From: Protula sp. h YS-2021
Taxonomy: Eukaryota > Annelida > Polychaeta > Sabellida > Serpulidae
NCBI GenBank assembly: GCA_949752745.1
Contig: OX457031.1
Span: 3,246,614 to 3,310,613 of the forward strand
DNA: 64,000 nucleotides
Direction: 5' to 3'
Part shown: positions 46,624 through 59,362 of the stretch, piece by piece
Numbering within the stretch: the first letter of the stretch is position 1
Layout of the letters: the number at the start of each line of letters is the position of its first letter
Made by a program: the position numbers and the translations under genes
The notes under the pieces: generated by a model
The model's input: only the letters and a program-made list of their open reading frames with translations
What the model was told of the DNA's origin: nothing
Database searches by the model: none

Positions 46624-48092
46624 ATGCCTAGTACGTGTGGTTCAGTTCCAAAATGCTCAGATCGTGGGGAGACATTGATTTCCAAAGGAAGAAACTCTAA
46701 AACTACGCTGGGTAATGGCTATAAAACGTGATAAATTTGAGCAAAAAAATACAGTGTTGTCATTAAGGTGAGTGAAATCTTTGCATAAAACAAATATTAA
46801 TAACAAAAACAAATATAAATGCATGCCATGTATTATTACTTTAAACAAATTAAAAACAAAATTAAGCGAATAAAAGGCAGGGAATGGAAGCAAGAAAGCC
46901 GCGTTAAAAACGATAAACAGTGTAGCCTTTACATTGATAACGCCAGCACAGTGCTCTGAATTCAGGGGCGTATCCAGCACATATACCTTAAGTCAACATA
47001 CTGATTTGCTGTTTATTTAAGTGGAACTTATCACTTTAAAATTAACTTTCTTTACAGGCAATGCACCAGCTACGAGTAGGTTAAAAATGCTGTATCAAGT
47101 GTATTTCCTCGGTCGAAAGAAACTTCTGCTACGGGCGTGGATCGTAAAGATCGACTGGTAAGATGTCGACTAAAATTTGCACCGACGGATTTACCAGATT
47201 CTTCCGTGGAAAATGACATTGCGATTGGGGATGAAGAAGTCACAAGTAATCAAACTGTCTTTTCTCCCATTCAAATTTTTACACAGACGGAAAATATAAC
47301 ATCCGCAGAAAAATGTGCGCAAACCCGCGCTAACCCTATGTTTGATTCTCAAGCATTAAAACGCGATAATGAAGCCATCCATTATTATACTGGCTTAGAA
47401 ACGTTTGATAAACTAGGAAAAACTGCGTTTTGTTTAAATTGCAACTATGTGCAAATTTCAATTATATCTGTTTTTAATCAATTCTTTCTCGTATTAATAA
47501 AACTACTCAGACGGAAAACTAACTTGGAACTGTCGAGAATGTTTGGAATTTCCCCTCTGATTTTAAGGCCAAATATTCCACCACCCGAATTATAACAGAT
47601 AGTACTGAATTTCCATTCTGCCGGCCAAAATTTCCAACAGCTCAACAATCAACTTTTTCCACTTATAAGGCTTTGATCGGCGCAACTCCGGCAGGACTGG
47701 TGTCACATATTTTTCCGGCGTACGGTGGGTCAACGAGTGACCGACAAATTATTGAAAGAAGTACCATACCGAGGTCAAGTGACCCCAGGGATTCTATAAT
47801 TGCTGACAAAGGATTTGATGTTCAAGATATATTTGCTCCATACGATGAAACTGTTAACATTCCTACGTTTTTTTAAAAAGAAAAAAAAACAAATGCAGAG
47901 TCGAACTATTATTTCATACTGGAAGTTATCGAGCAAGAGGGTGCACATCGAACGCATAATCGGACTTGGAAAAACATTCAAAATATTGACAAAACCTTTA
48001 AATATCTCAGAAACAGCATTATCGTCAGATATTTTGTTTGTGTGCTACACATTGTGTAACTTCAGAAAGTGCATAGTGCCACCGAATGCTTA
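46624..48092 (+). pseudogene. THAP/DDE (ISL2EU-like) transposase gene, decayed
   Basis: A THAP-like zinc-finger start lies at 46624-46767 (MPSTCGSVPKCSDRG, then in a shifted frame FPKEETLKLRWVMAI) ending at a GTGAGT donor. An acceptor TTTACAG at 47051-47057 leads to a helix-turn-helix region (LLRRKTNLELSRMFGI) near 47480-47560. A DDE_Tnp_4-like core follows, with STEFPFCRP, STYKALIGATPAGLVSHIF, GGSTSDRQI, DSIIADKGFD and HIERIIG, ending at about 48092. At least one frameshift plus a stop in the THAP part and a deletion or frameshift near 47550 break it. In intact relatives this protein binds and cuts the transposon ends; this copy is surely inactive. Confidence 0.8.
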
Positions 48093-48296
48093 AGTAGAAA
48101 TATGCATTATTTAAACATCAAAGACACAAATGAAACCCCGTTAAATTTCTGAAAATTAAAAATGACCAACTTACTAACTAACATTTAATGGGGATCACAA
48201 ATTTTCTATTTACTTGTGTTTTAGATATTGTAGGGTCAGAGATAAAAAGTTTTTATCTCAGAGCTGAAATTGACAAAAGTGTCAAAAATTTTGTCT

Positions 48297-48328
48297 ACTG
48301 ACAGCTGTTGTTTTAGCTGTCAGTAGAT
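48297..48328. repeat. Perfect 12-bp hairpin at the BEL truncation point
   Basis: CTACTGACAGCT and AGCTGTCAGTAG arms around GTTGTTTT. The right arm is BEL integrase coding sequence (codons for LLTA on the minus strand); the left arm is its inverted copy, after which BEL similarity stops. Confidence 0.9.
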
Positions 48329-49109
48329 GATTAGGAGTCAATGGCGAAGGTGACGAGCCATCGCTCAAAAGGTCGGTCGTCAGGGGCCTGCTATTTACTA
48401 TGTTCATGACATCGTAGAACAGGGAATCATCGTCTAGTTGGGAACCACTGCGTTGCAGCATAGGGGATAGCACGCTACGCACGGATTTGATTTGTCACTC
48501 CCATACGCCGCCCATATGGGACGAATTGGGGAAGTCCATTCTGAATTCAAAGTCAGCTCCATTCCGTAGCAGAAACTGTCGTAGTTTGTCGATCCTCATA
48601 GTGTCGAGCTCACACTTTAGCTCGTTTTTTTTTGCGCCCACGAAGTTGGTGCCCCTATCTTATCTCAAGGCATTGATGAATGCATCTGTCTGTAATGATT
48701 CAGCGACTTTAAAATGAAGGGATCGCGACACATCGAGATACGGTGTGTTAAGACATGTAAATAACACACCGTATCTCGACACGTCACTGCGCTTGATTCG
48801 TATGTGAAAAGGACCAAAGTAGTCCACCGCGCAGTACGTAAATGGAGCTGACGTTTCCATGAGATGTTCCGGTAGGTCTGCCATCTTTTGAGTCACCGGT
48901 TTACTTCGCCATCTCCTACAGTGTACACACTTAGAGATGAAAGATCGCACAGCTGAATTACAACCAATTACATGGAATCCACACGATCGTATGCAGTTCA
49001 TAGTCAATCCTCGACCTTGATGACCGACTTGTTCATGACAGGCTTGTATTATAAGTCGTGTTACGTGCGCCATCTTGGGCAGAATAGCAGGATGCTTATC
49101 TTGTACCAT
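48309..49109 (-). pseudogene. BEL/Pao integrase, 3'-truncated
   Basis: HHCC zinc site (ACHEQVGHQG then CVHC), core start CAVDYFGPFHI, a deletion and stop after FINALR, then DRGTNFVGA, a stop replacing the residue after GGVWE, and the conserved GSQLDDDSLFYDVMNIVNSR with PLTPNHLLTA. It ends abruptly at the hairpin. Confidence 0.9.
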
Positions 49110-49235
49110 CAGATTGTTTTAACCTACCTTCTGCTCTGAGTACACCGTCTTTATCGATAGCTGAATCTAGCTTCAGCAGTGGGTTTTTTCTTCTCACATC
49201 ATTAGCGGAAGTGTTACTGCTTTGCCTTAGGATCT

Positions 49236-51232
49236 TTATCTGCTCTGGAAAAGCTGCATTTGTATTGATCTGATGATGACTGTTTCATCACTTTGCAGAC
49301 TTTCTACTGTTTGATCTGTGTTATTATTATATTCAGCGCGTATACTCAATGGATCTTGCAATCGCTCGACTGCCCTTGAACCAGTTCGAGAAGCGAGAAA
49401 GACGAGTCTTGATATCATACAGGTTTCGCTGCGTCATAGCTAGACACCTCTTAACCTCAGGGTATTCAGCATTACATGTCTTCTGAACAGAGTTCTGTTC
49501 GATGTATTCCTGCCAATCAGTTCACCACAGAAATTCAGGACCAGAAAACCATGTAGGATCATTGACCAGACTACAAGCTGTGAGTCCCCTTGAGGCGCAG
49601 TCCAGTGGGTTATCCTTGGTCTGGACATAGTGCCACTGGTAGATGTCTGCAGCATCACGAATTTGCTGAACCTTGTTGGCCAAGAATACATTGAAGCGAC
49701 GAGCATCATTGGTTATATGGCCTAAAACAACTTGACTGTGCGTCCAGAAATACTCGTCAACGTTGTCATACCTGAGTCCGTTCTTCAGCACATTGGCTAT
49801 CTTGACGGACAAAACCGCAGCAGTCAATTCGAGACCTGGAATTGAGATCTGACGCAAGGGAGTAACCCGTGCTTTACCAAGCACAAAGGAGCAGTGGACT
49901 TCACCCTTTTTGTTGACAAGCCGAATGCAGGACCACTGGCCATAACCCGTCGAGCTGGCGTCAGAAAAATGATGCAAATGGACTGTCCTAACAGAGCCAA
50001 AGTCATCGGACTTGAAGCATCGTGGTATTTTCAGTTTTCCAGTTCCACCAAGCCACTACACCTTGCAGAATCCGCTTCCCACTGAGAATAACAGGAGATA
50101 GAAAACCAAGTGGATCATAAACAGCGGACACTACCAACAAGATCCCTCTTCTAGTAGCAGGTCTGTCCTTCAGAGTTATGCAAAACTGGAAGCAATCATT
50201 TTCTAAAGACCACTGAATGCCAAGAACTCTTTCAATCGGTGCTGATCGATCATAGGCGTCAATATCACGGACACAATCCGCGCGTTCGTCGACTGCAATG
50301 GCTTTTAACACCTCTTTGTCGTTGGATTCTACACTATGAAGCCTAATGTTCCTCTTCGCACACCTTGCCCGGGTATTAACTATCAGATCACGGGTTTCTT
50401 TTGTGGTTTTCACGGAGGTTAGACCATCATCGACATAGTAGTCTCGCTTGACGAACTCGGACGCCTTACTTCCGAATTCTTTCTCTTCATCTTCGGTTGC
50501 TCTTTGGAGCACGAAGTTCGCGCAACTCTCATTCGGTACTCATTGGGAGCAGAATTGATCTTGCCGTCTTGATACCACAGGAGACGGAGGAAATTTCTGT
50601 GCTCTTGGTTGACTCGGAATTGGTAACATATTTTCTTGACATTGTATGCCACGGTAACCCTTTCCTGGCGGAAGCGACACAGGATACCAACCAAGACATT
50701 AATCAGATCCGAGCCCTGAAGTAGAAGGTCGTTAATGCTGATCCCTTGCCATCTGGCACTGCAGTCGAACACGACCATGAGATTCTTCTTTCTCGGATGA
50801 TAGACTCCGTTACGGGGAATGTAGGAGACACATCCTTCTCTTGGTAGCTCATCCTTCCGAACTTCTTCGGCGTATCCGTTTTCTAAGATCTCGTTCATGA
50901 ATGCGGTGTATTCGCGATGCTAGTTTGGATAGCCGGAAGGATTGATCATCCTTTGTTCTGGCGGCTTGCACCGCGAACGAAACTTTACTTCTGTTTCTAT
51001 TGTCTGTCGAGGGATCGCTGATTTCCCTCGTTACGATGCGGTGGCTGAAAGTAGCTTCATCACCACTAGCGCTTTCTGTGTCCGTTACCCGTACGATACT
51101 CCAACCAAAGTCGGTCTCAGCTGCATATGGACCGTACTCTGGGCCTGGGATCACATCTCGCGGTGACAGTCGAGGTGACAAGCGCGAGGACAGTCATACC
51201 CAGTCAACAGGCCTATCTCACAGTCTAATACC
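49236..51232 (-). pseudogene. BEL/Pao reverse transcriptase and RNase H
   Basis: Motifs in order: PGPEYGPYAAETDFGWSIV; NEILENGYAEEV; FDCSARWQGISIND; the active-site YVDD (about 50426-50437); GIQWSLENDCFQF; RRGILLVVSAVYDPLGFLSP; FSDASSTGYGQW; IPGLELTAAVL; FWTHSQVVLGHI; NPLDCASRG. The RNase H WTDS aspartate is His here, and there is a stop before HREYTAF near 50925. Inactive. Confidence 0.9.
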
Positions 51233-52035
51233 GGTGTAACAGGCTATCTTGCCCCCTCTACGATATTTTGCCTCTCCATAAAAAATCGAATAAATGAAAC
51301 AAATACTTAACTGCAACAGAACTTTTAATGTTAAATGATCTCTATACAGTACAATTTCTTCTGTGCTTGAAAATTATCAAGTTTTTGCGTAATTCAACAT
51401 TCATTTACACAATTTACTGCAGTTCACTGCGCTTTTGGTTCAACCAGGTCAATGCCGATTTATTTTCATTTATCTTTATTTATTTTCATTCACTACTTCT
51501 TTTCAATATTTCCTCTACTGATCAAGTAATTTACAATCAAAATAAAAAATGAAATGCTCATACCCCTTTGTATACCCTTTCAAACTTCTTAATTCGGAGT
51601 AAACTTTGCCGCAAAATCCATTTCCATGAGATTGTTTGTATTGTTATGCATTATTGTCGAATAAAATTGATCAATCAAAATAGATTATAAAAAGGCTTTA
51701 TTTCAGTTAACTCTAAATGCCCCGATAACTGTGAATAGAGAGCGAGTATACAGACGGATTACCCTTTATGTAAAATACAACTAAAAAAACTTTTATTTTA
51801 GGGGCAAAATATCCCAGGTGAAGGGAAGCTGAACAGGGGCAGAATATCCCAGATAGGGGCAAGAAAGTCTAGTCTAGCTTAAAATACAACTAAAAATACT
51901 TTTATTTTAGGGGGGGGCAAAATATCCCAGGTAGGTGAAGCTGAACAGGGGGCAGAATATCCCAGAGGGGGCCAAGATAGCCTAGTCTAGGTTCCCCAGG
52001 GAAGCTATACAGAGGGCAAGATATACTGTTACACC
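51233..52035. mobile_element. TIR element (MITE) inserted in BEL protease/RT linker
   Basis: GGTGTAACAGGCTATCTTGC at the left matches the reverse complement of the right end, GGTGTAACAGTATATCTTGC. Coding similarity resumes on both sides (IANEIPL, then VLDCEIGLLTGYDCPRA). A ~110-bp subterminal segment (GGGGCAAAATATCCCAGGT, AAGCTGAACAGGGGCAGAAT) is duplicated at 51800-51995. No clean target duplication found. Confidence 0.8.
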
Positions 52036-52800
52036 AGCGGTATTTCATTTGCGATGCAGGTGAGATGTGGCCATTTCATTGCTGTAGCTGTGGTTAGGAT
52101 ATGATTGCGATTCATTGGGATAACCCTTCTTGTGTAGGCACTACGAATCGGGATTTCCGTGTGATCACTGTAGCCGCGTATGCACAAGCCAGTTGCTTTC
52201 TTGCATTGTGTCACTTCTTCCTCAGCTGACACAGTAGAAAGTGTGAGCTTCGATTCAACACCATTCACCTTCAGCTTCTCACAAACAGTCGTTGAGATGA
52301 ACGTGCTATCAGACTGAGTATCTAGCAGCGCATACGTGAGGACTTCATTACCTCTGTTTTCACTGTGAGATATATACACCGGGTGGATCATGTATGCTTT
52401 GCTGCCGCCAGTTATTCTTGTGAAATGACTGACAACTGCTGTAACACTTTCAACGGCAGAATTATCCATTTCTGAGTCTTTCGGATCTTCCCGTTTATCC
52501 TTTGCAGTTATGGCACTGTCGCTGTCTTTAAGATGAAGACAGGCTGCATGCTTCTTCTTACACTGTTTACACCTATATTTGCTCTTACAGTCTTTGGATA
52601 GGTGTTTTGGGATGAGACAGTTGAAGCATAGACCCTTTTTCTTTGTGAATTCTCGCCATTAGGAGACGCTCTTTTTCTTGAATGCCCCACGAAAGCCAAG
52701 CCAATGATTGCCTTGACATATCATACATGGACGTCGATTCGGTTTCGTGTCGTCCTTGCTTGTGGTAGGCTTTTCTTTCTCGTTGGCCTCTGTTCAAAAG
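52029..52800 (-). pseudogene. BEL/Pao zinc knuckle and aspartic protease
   Basis: A Cys-rich segment (CFNCLIPKHLSKDC then RCKQCKKKHAACLH, about 52545-52640) precedes a 146-codon frame containing LLDTQSDSTFIS, the BEL-type protease active site. The frame continues into IANEIPLV, where the TIR element interrupts it. Confidence 0.85.
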
Positions 52801-52859
52801 CGGTGCTTCTGGACTTAGTAGGGGTTTGTTTGACCGTCTTTTCTTCTTTCAGTGCTTAA

Positions 52860-54110
52860 AAAGATGTTATAGGGTCACGTGATAGATGGACTTCACGAGC
52901 TTTAAAATTCGAGAACACTGATAACTGCGGGTACATTCCAATATATTCTCGGCCAGTCGCAAAGTTTTTTCGAAAGGCACTGGCTACATGGAAAGAATCT
53001 TCAATATTTAAAATAATCATCATCTAATGATTCAAGTAGAAATCCTTCAATGCATTCTCTAGCTGAATCGCCTACGTATTATTGCAGATAGTGAGGCGTC
53101 TCTGCTGTTGAGATCGGTCTTTGATCTACGAGAAGCTCAAAAGACGTCTTCCAGGCACTCCAAAGGATTTCCTGAAAATATACCAGGCTCTGGCGGCGGG
53201 AGTCGACTCAGACTAGCCTGTTAACATAACACTTAAGCATACTCCCTTGAGCAGCATATAACGGTTCTTGCTTGTACTGGCCAGTTGTATAAGGTGCACT
53301 CATATTCTGGCCATAGGTAGCATCCGTAGTGTTCCTTAATGTGAACGGCTGCGTGGTTTGGCCTGAATAGGCCGTATCTGTTCCAGCTGCCGTAGCTGTA
53401 CTTTTTCGAACAAACGCATTTGCTACATAGCTCAAGCTGTGTCCACTAGTAGTCGTGTTCATAGTATAGACTGGAGGCACAACAGTGCTAGTTGTCAGTG
53501 TCTGAGAATATACATAGTTCCTCGTGAGCTCCTTATATTCTGTATCTTTTTCACCTTCTGCTTCGATCCTTACAACATTAGCTCTAAACGATCTGTGGCT
53601 GCCTCTACGAGGCCTGCGGCTACTCCTTGGTGACCTGTTGCTGCCGTTTTCTGAGATAAGGCCATAAATGATCTCGGAGAGACGTCTAGAAAGCTCCCTG
53701 CTTTCACGCTCAACTTCTGTGCGGCCATACGTTCTGTCTTCGTTCGGCTGCAAGGTCTGATATACTTGACACTTCGTTCAGAAGGGTAGATATATGTCTC
53801 TCAGCTTTCAGTTGAGTGACGCCCTCCGATTCTGTTCATCGATGAAGTTGGCTTCTTTTCGCCAGTTTGAAATAGCAGCTCTGATTTTCTTCCGGGTGAG
53901 TTCTATTTGATACTCTCGGCCCTTTTCTGTTGGAATTCTTGGCCGCGTCCCTAACGTCGCCGTATCTAGTTGGGGATTTAACTGATTAAGACTAAATGCT
54001 GCAGTTGGAGTAGTTTGGGCTATTGCCCCTTCTTCAGCAGCATCCGTTAGAATTTTGTCCTCAGTAGCAGATATTGTTATTCTCTCCTCTATGTTGGCAT
54101 CGCCAGTTGA
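52860..54110 (-). pseudogene. BEL/Pao Gag region
   Basis: Includes EKGREYQIELTRKKIRAAIS (about 53850-53920), typical of BEL Gag, a Ser/Thr-rich stretch (53208-53753) and PPPEPGIFSGNPLECLE followed by a frame change to TSFELLVDQRPIS and YVGDSARECIEGF. At least two frameshifts and stops (e.g. TAA before YVGDSA near 53080). Confidence 0.8.
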
Positions 54111-54127
54111 TTGGGGGGGGGGGGGGG

Positions 54128-54731
54128 TTCATGGGTTGTCGGCATTTTGGAGTGTAATTTATTTATTTTATCGAAAATTGCCCAAATTGTGCCAATTTAA
54201 TGCTACATACAAGTATCCGTCACCTCATTTCAGACAAGACTACACACAAGAATTCACAGTTACACTTTCAAAGGTTACCAATATTTTGGTTACGCATAAG
54301 GCAAAGCTCTAAACCCCTTTTTTTTTAAAGTAAACGATCAACCAAGGTGCTTTTCAGATTCACTTGAATTTATTAATTATTTTCCAGAACGGAAGGTTTT
54401 CTTTGACTCTAGAATGCTCACATCATCAATAATTAACTTCACATAAGCAATATAAAATACCGAACATATTTGTGAATCCCTAGAAAGCCAATCTGGAATG
54501 TAACATCGGCTTTAATAATATGCATAGTAATTCTCATTACCAAACGGATAGCATAGAGCGGTGTTGTGGCTCTCATAGATGCGGGTGAAGTGAAGATGAA
54601 ACGGCGTGTCTGATTGGCTGGCTTCGGAAGCTGTGCCCGTTTCGAGTACGTAGCTCCTTAGAACAAATCATCTACAACGACGAAGAGGACGTGGCGTTTT
54701 TTGTGTTGACACTGAAGGTCAAGGCCGTTGC
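54128..54731. other. Composite-element interval left of the gypsy insertion
   Basis: Begins after a G run (about 54110-54127). No domain recognised. It is contiguous, before insertion, with 59519-60075. Confidence 0.4.
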
Positions 54732-54890
54732 TGTTGTGTTACGGGATGATGCGACTGGATTTATGTTGAAATCTTTATTTACATCCAAGCCATCTTGGTT
54801 ATTGCGTCACATGGTCGCATGACCAGATAGAACTTATTCAGTAAACAATACCCAAGGGTGGATAGTTGTAACACTGTCAATAATATTACA
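54732..54890 (-). repeat. 3' LTR of decayed gypsy element
   Basis: 159 bp; on the plus strand it runs TGTTGTGTTACGGG to AATATTACA. Confidence 0.88.
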
Positions 54891-55250
54891 TCTCCTTTTC
54901 TTTAGCAAATAAGCACTAGATACTGCTTTACGGAAACAATACACGAATTTATTTCATGCGAAGAATACTTAAAAACTTTCAATACTTTTTAAGCATTTTA
55001 CTGGTTTGAATTTTACACAATAAATATTTTTCGCTGAGAGCGACAAATGAGCACAAAAATGACTGAACTGTTACTGAATGTGTACTTCTTCCGAAACAAC
55101 ATTAAAGTACATTTCTGTTGAAAGATAAAAAAACATAATAGTAGAAAGCATAAGCATGGGAAAATACTTTACTCAATTCTGACTCATATCCTTTTTTACT
55201 TCCGGTGTCGGTTGTGTGACGAGTCTATTAAGTGAGCGTCAATAGATAAT

Positions 55251-55254
<4 letters not shown>

Positions 55255-55342
<88 letters not shown>
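55255..55342. repeat. (TA)n microsatellite
   Basis: About 44 TA dinucleotides in the 3' untranslated part of the gypsy element. Confidence 0.97.
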
Positions 55343-55346
<4 letters not shown>

Positions 55347-55581
55347 ATGAACTTGTTTTAAAACACTAGATTAGCAAAAAAACATTAAATAAACAAAATA
55401 CCTATATGCGAACTGGATATCAATCACTGACTAAGAAAATTATTCACGCAAGCGATTATCACCCAACTGTATTTTCCAGAGTCCATTCGGTAGTCCAAAA
55501 TTTGTTTACCAGTTCCACTTATCGAGTCTTTCCTGACCTCGTAGTAAACGAGGTTTCCCTCCGTTATCTTTGGTACCAGTA

Positions 55582-56483
55582 TCAGGTACAATGTTTTTCT
55601 TGGCCAACAGACAGTTTTTTAATGTTTTGGTTTTGATTAACCTGAGAACTATCTGAGCTCTTACAGGGGCTGGTCTGATTTTGCGCTTTCTCACCCAAAG
55701 TTTTTTCAATGTTTTGATTGGGAAGAGGAAGGACAATTAATGCGTTTCGATTTCTACGAAAGGTGTCCCTAAGTGGAGATGGACAACTGACCTTTACCTT
55801 GTAAGATCTTTGATTCTCTGGACGCTGTTCTGAGATTACCCCCTCCTTTCCGTTATCTCTAATAGGTACCGGCTGACTTAGTATGAGCTGTGAGAGGGGT
55901 TTAGCATTGTGTTTTCTGTCATGATAGAATTTCATATTCTGTTTGTAAACTTCTTCTTTTCTGCGCATGTCCTACGGCTGCGAGCGGGTTGTCAGCAGGT
56001 GTGGAGCTGCTGGTAATGTTGCTCTCAGCCATCTGCCGAATAAAAGTTCATTAGGGTTATATCCGTTATGGATGGGAGTTGACCTATAATTGTGAAGTGC
56101 TATGCAAGGATCGTTAATTTCAGGGATTCCATGTCTGGCAAAAATCGATTTGAGGCGATTTATTATAGCACCTGCATTTTGACCATTTTAAGTAAAGCAA
56201 TTTCCAAATACCTGGAATAGTAATCTACCACTACTAAGTAGGTCTTACCTCGAAGCTCACATAAATCGCAAGATACCTTCTGCCGAGGTCTGTCTTGAAG
56301 TGGGGTTGGTTGCAATGGCTCCACAGTTTTAGACTGCTGCCTAATACAGGTCAGGCAATTTTTGACCATGTCTTCAATCTGTTTTGATAGGCCAACCCAC
56401 CAAACTGAAGTTCTTGCTCTTTCTCCGCATTTAGCAATGCCAAGATGGCCGTCGTGTATATGATCTAAAATTTCAAAACGCAT
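55582..56483 (-). pseudogene. Gypsy integrase, interrupted
   Basis: 56163-56483 has the zinc site (HIHDGHLGIAKC, CLTC) and the core start VVVDYYSRYLEIALL. The middle of the core is missing or shifted. 55582-55968 holds the C-terminal region (YKQNMKFYHDRKHNAKPLSQ). Confidence 0.85.
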
Positions 56484-56549
56484 AGAGGACGGAATAATGA
56501 TTCTGCTGTCCTTCAGTAGGAGGCCATCTCGAATAGAGTATTCCGCAGC

Positions 56550-57960
56550 AAACTACATATAAAGGAGTAAAATAGTTGGAAATTGACTTTTATCAGCCCA
56601 ACCTACCTGGGTGTACAACATTATTCGTGTGCACACTTCATCTTCATGTTGAAGTTCGCGAATTTGTTCTAACTTCCTTTCAGTGATAGGACAAACTTCA
56701 GTAACCTGTTTAACAAATGCTTCCGTTTCCTCAGCTAAATTCGTGTTGACTTCTTCTGTTGCGGACAATGGAGCCCGGCTCAGGGTATGCGGAGTGTATA
56801 TTCCCTTACCTGGTAAATGTTGTATATTGAATCTGAACCACATGAGCCTGATTTTGAATCGAGTTATCCTAGGGGGTATTTCGTTGAGCATCGTTTTGGC
56901 AAGTATAGGTACCAACGGCTTATGATCAGTGACTAGCGTGAAATCTAAGCCTAAGACATACTCAGCAGATTTTTCACAACCCCAGGTCAAGGCCAAAGCC
57001 TCTTTTTCAATTTGTGCATACAGTCGCTCACAGTCTGTTAGACTTCTACTCGCGTATGAGATAGGTCTAAATTTACCTGTAGTTGGCTCTTTTTGCGGAA
57101 GAACTGCACCTAGCCCAAATTATGAGCTGTCAGCCATGATTCTTGTTTCGTGTTTGACACTGTATGTCTTCAGAGTGTTTGGAGAACTGAGTTCTTCTTT
57201 GATTTTCTCCAGAGCTACTTGTTGTTGTTTACCCCATGACCAATCATTTATTTTTTGGGCATTCACGCAATGGCTGTGTCATGTTGGCGAGATCTGAGAT
57301 AAACTTACCTAACTGGTTTGCTATTCCTGAAAAACGACGTAACTCTGTTATATTTGTGGTTGCAGGCATGTGTGTGATAGCCTTTAACTTGCTGTCATCT
57401 GGCATTGGGACCAATTTTATGCCCTACAAAGTTACCTCTGTGTCGAGGAATTCACACTTGCTTGGGTTTAGAGTGATTCCGGCATTTTGTATTTCTCCAA
57501 AACCGGAAATAGGACTTGTTGGTGTGACGCAATGTCTTTGCTGTCCACCAATATGTCGTCAATTTGAATATTGACATGTGGTTGTTGTCCCATCCACATG
57601 TGTATAACCTCCTGGAATACCTCTGACAAACTCGAAATACCAAATGGAAGGCGTAAAAAGCAATATCTTCCAAATGGTTTGAGTTAGACTATGGGATTCC
57701 TCAGCAAGTTTGAATTGATAAAAGGAGCTATTGTTGTCGAGTTTTGTAAGTTTTGTGAATATTTTGGCGTCCTGTAGCTTAGCAAGTGTTGATTCAACTG
57801 TGGAAAGTTGATATCTCGGGCGTATTACGTACTTGTTTAGTTGAGTTAAGTGCGTACTTCTGCGTACTTCTCCTGTTTTTTTTTTGGAACCACCACGATC
57901 CCAGCGCACCAGGATGAAGTCTCGTTTGGTTCGAGACGTCGAATTACCCCTTGCTGTACC
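56550..57960 (-). pseudogene. Gypsy reverse transcriptase and RNase H, frameshifted
   Basis: Fragments in several frames: RPRYQLSTVESTLAKLQDAK and KLDNNSSFYQFKLAEES; then a frame covering the RT palm; then TWGCEKSAEYVLGLDFTL, TDHKPLVPIL and the ending THTLSRAPLS-like PHTLSRAPLS. Several frameshifts. Confidence 0.85.
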
Positions 57961-58328
57961 ATGCCATCTAAAGCTATTTTAACCTTGGGCAACAATGGAT
58001 GAGCAACCCTTCTTGATGTGTTTATTGCAAATGTCTGCGTATCCGGTTTGATTTGTATTTTGTACTCGAAATCTTTTGTCAGCCCTAAGACTGAAAATAA
58101 TTTTTGGAACTTTTCCAGAACATTTTATTTAAAATCGGATGACGTTATTGTACTCGCAATGCTAACAAGTTGCAATTTGCTGATTGCAGGTTTGCCCAGT
58201 AAGGGTGTGGCCAAATTTTTAACGACATAAAAATTTTCCGAACAAGCCTTGATTCATTTAGTGACACATCGCGCATTGAACCGACCACATACTTGTAAGG
58301 GCTCAGAATTTACACCTATCAGAACCTT

Positions 58329-59135
58329 TTATATTTTGTATATTTTGAACAAAACCGGGTGTTGATTTACCATTACATCTAGCATAAACTTATCGTCATT
58401 GTCCTTGATATGAATAGCCCCTAATAACTGCTCTTCACTGCCCTGTACTCGGAATGGAACTGGGTCGATGTCCTGATAGTGGTCTTCATCCCTCACTTTG
58501 TGAATGCGTTTCTTTTGCTTGGTCCAGCAGACAACCGCCCAGTGCCCCTTTTCCTTGCGGAAGCTGCACGTAGAATATTTCGCGGGACAATCTTGTTTGG
58601 AATGTTTTTTTTTACCACACCAGTGGCATGGCGGTTGTTGTTGCTGTTGATAATGACGTCTTGGTACTTCATGCGATTGGTGATTGGTTTTTACTGGTTT
58701 TGTGTCTCTGAGTCCCGGTGGAATGGTTGTTTGCGCACCATGTCGGCTTGAGCAGGGTTGAATGTGATTAGTTCGCAGACGCGTTCGTGCCTTGTCTATG
58801 GTGTCTTGAAGTTTCAGATCTGTCTCACTCTGTAACTGTTCTGATAACTTTTTGTCTCTGATTCCAGAAACAATGCGGTCACGTAACAGTTCTTCTTTCA
58901 TGGCGTCATAATTACACTTTTCAATTTGGATCCACAAGTCTTCTGTGACGTTGTCTACCGCTTCATCAATGCCTTGACAATGATGACTAAATCTGACACG
59001 CTCAAACACCAGGTTTTTCTTCCCACTGAAGTGGGAATCTACTCTGTTTTTCACTGTCTGGTACGATTTCATCTCATCACTGGATAGCTGAAAGCTGGTT
59101 AAAATGTCTTCCGCTTCGATACTCATGCAGTACAC
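58329..59135 (-). pseudogene. Gypsy Gag with zinc knuckles
   Basis: A 268-codon frame with a capsid-like region (RVRFSHHCQGIDEAVDNV, KEELLRDRIVSGIRDKKLSE), knuckle CHWCGKKKHSKQDC and a degraded second knuckle (CSFRKEKGHWAVVC). It runs into the start of protease, lost before the active site. The N-terminus before 59135 is shifted or interrupted. Confidence 0.9.
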
Positions 59136-59362
59136 TAGGGTGACTACTTTTTCTTCATCATCGATCAGATATTTTGGCAGTGGCTAGCTACCGCTCAAAA
59201 CGAGTATTCCATCGGCTCCATTCCTCCGGCTTCTTGAAATCGAACGTTTGAGGGGCGGAAATTGCCATTTCTTTTGTTTGTGGTTTAGAGTGCACTAAAT
59301 TTGCGAGTGAGCTGAATCACTGGTCCTACATATCTCTTTCAGCGTGGTCACCGCTGCCACCA

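Larger units (their letters stand above)
48309..54110 (-). mobile_element. BEL/Pao gag-pol, decayed and 3'-truncated
   Basis: Minus-strand order is Gag, zinc knuckle, protease, reverse transcriptase, RNase H, integrase, as in BEL/Pao. Frameshifts and stops occur throughout. A TIR element splits it at 51233-52035, and it ends at the hairpin at 48297-48328. LTRs specific to it are not seen unless the outer LTRs are its own. Confidence 0.9.
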
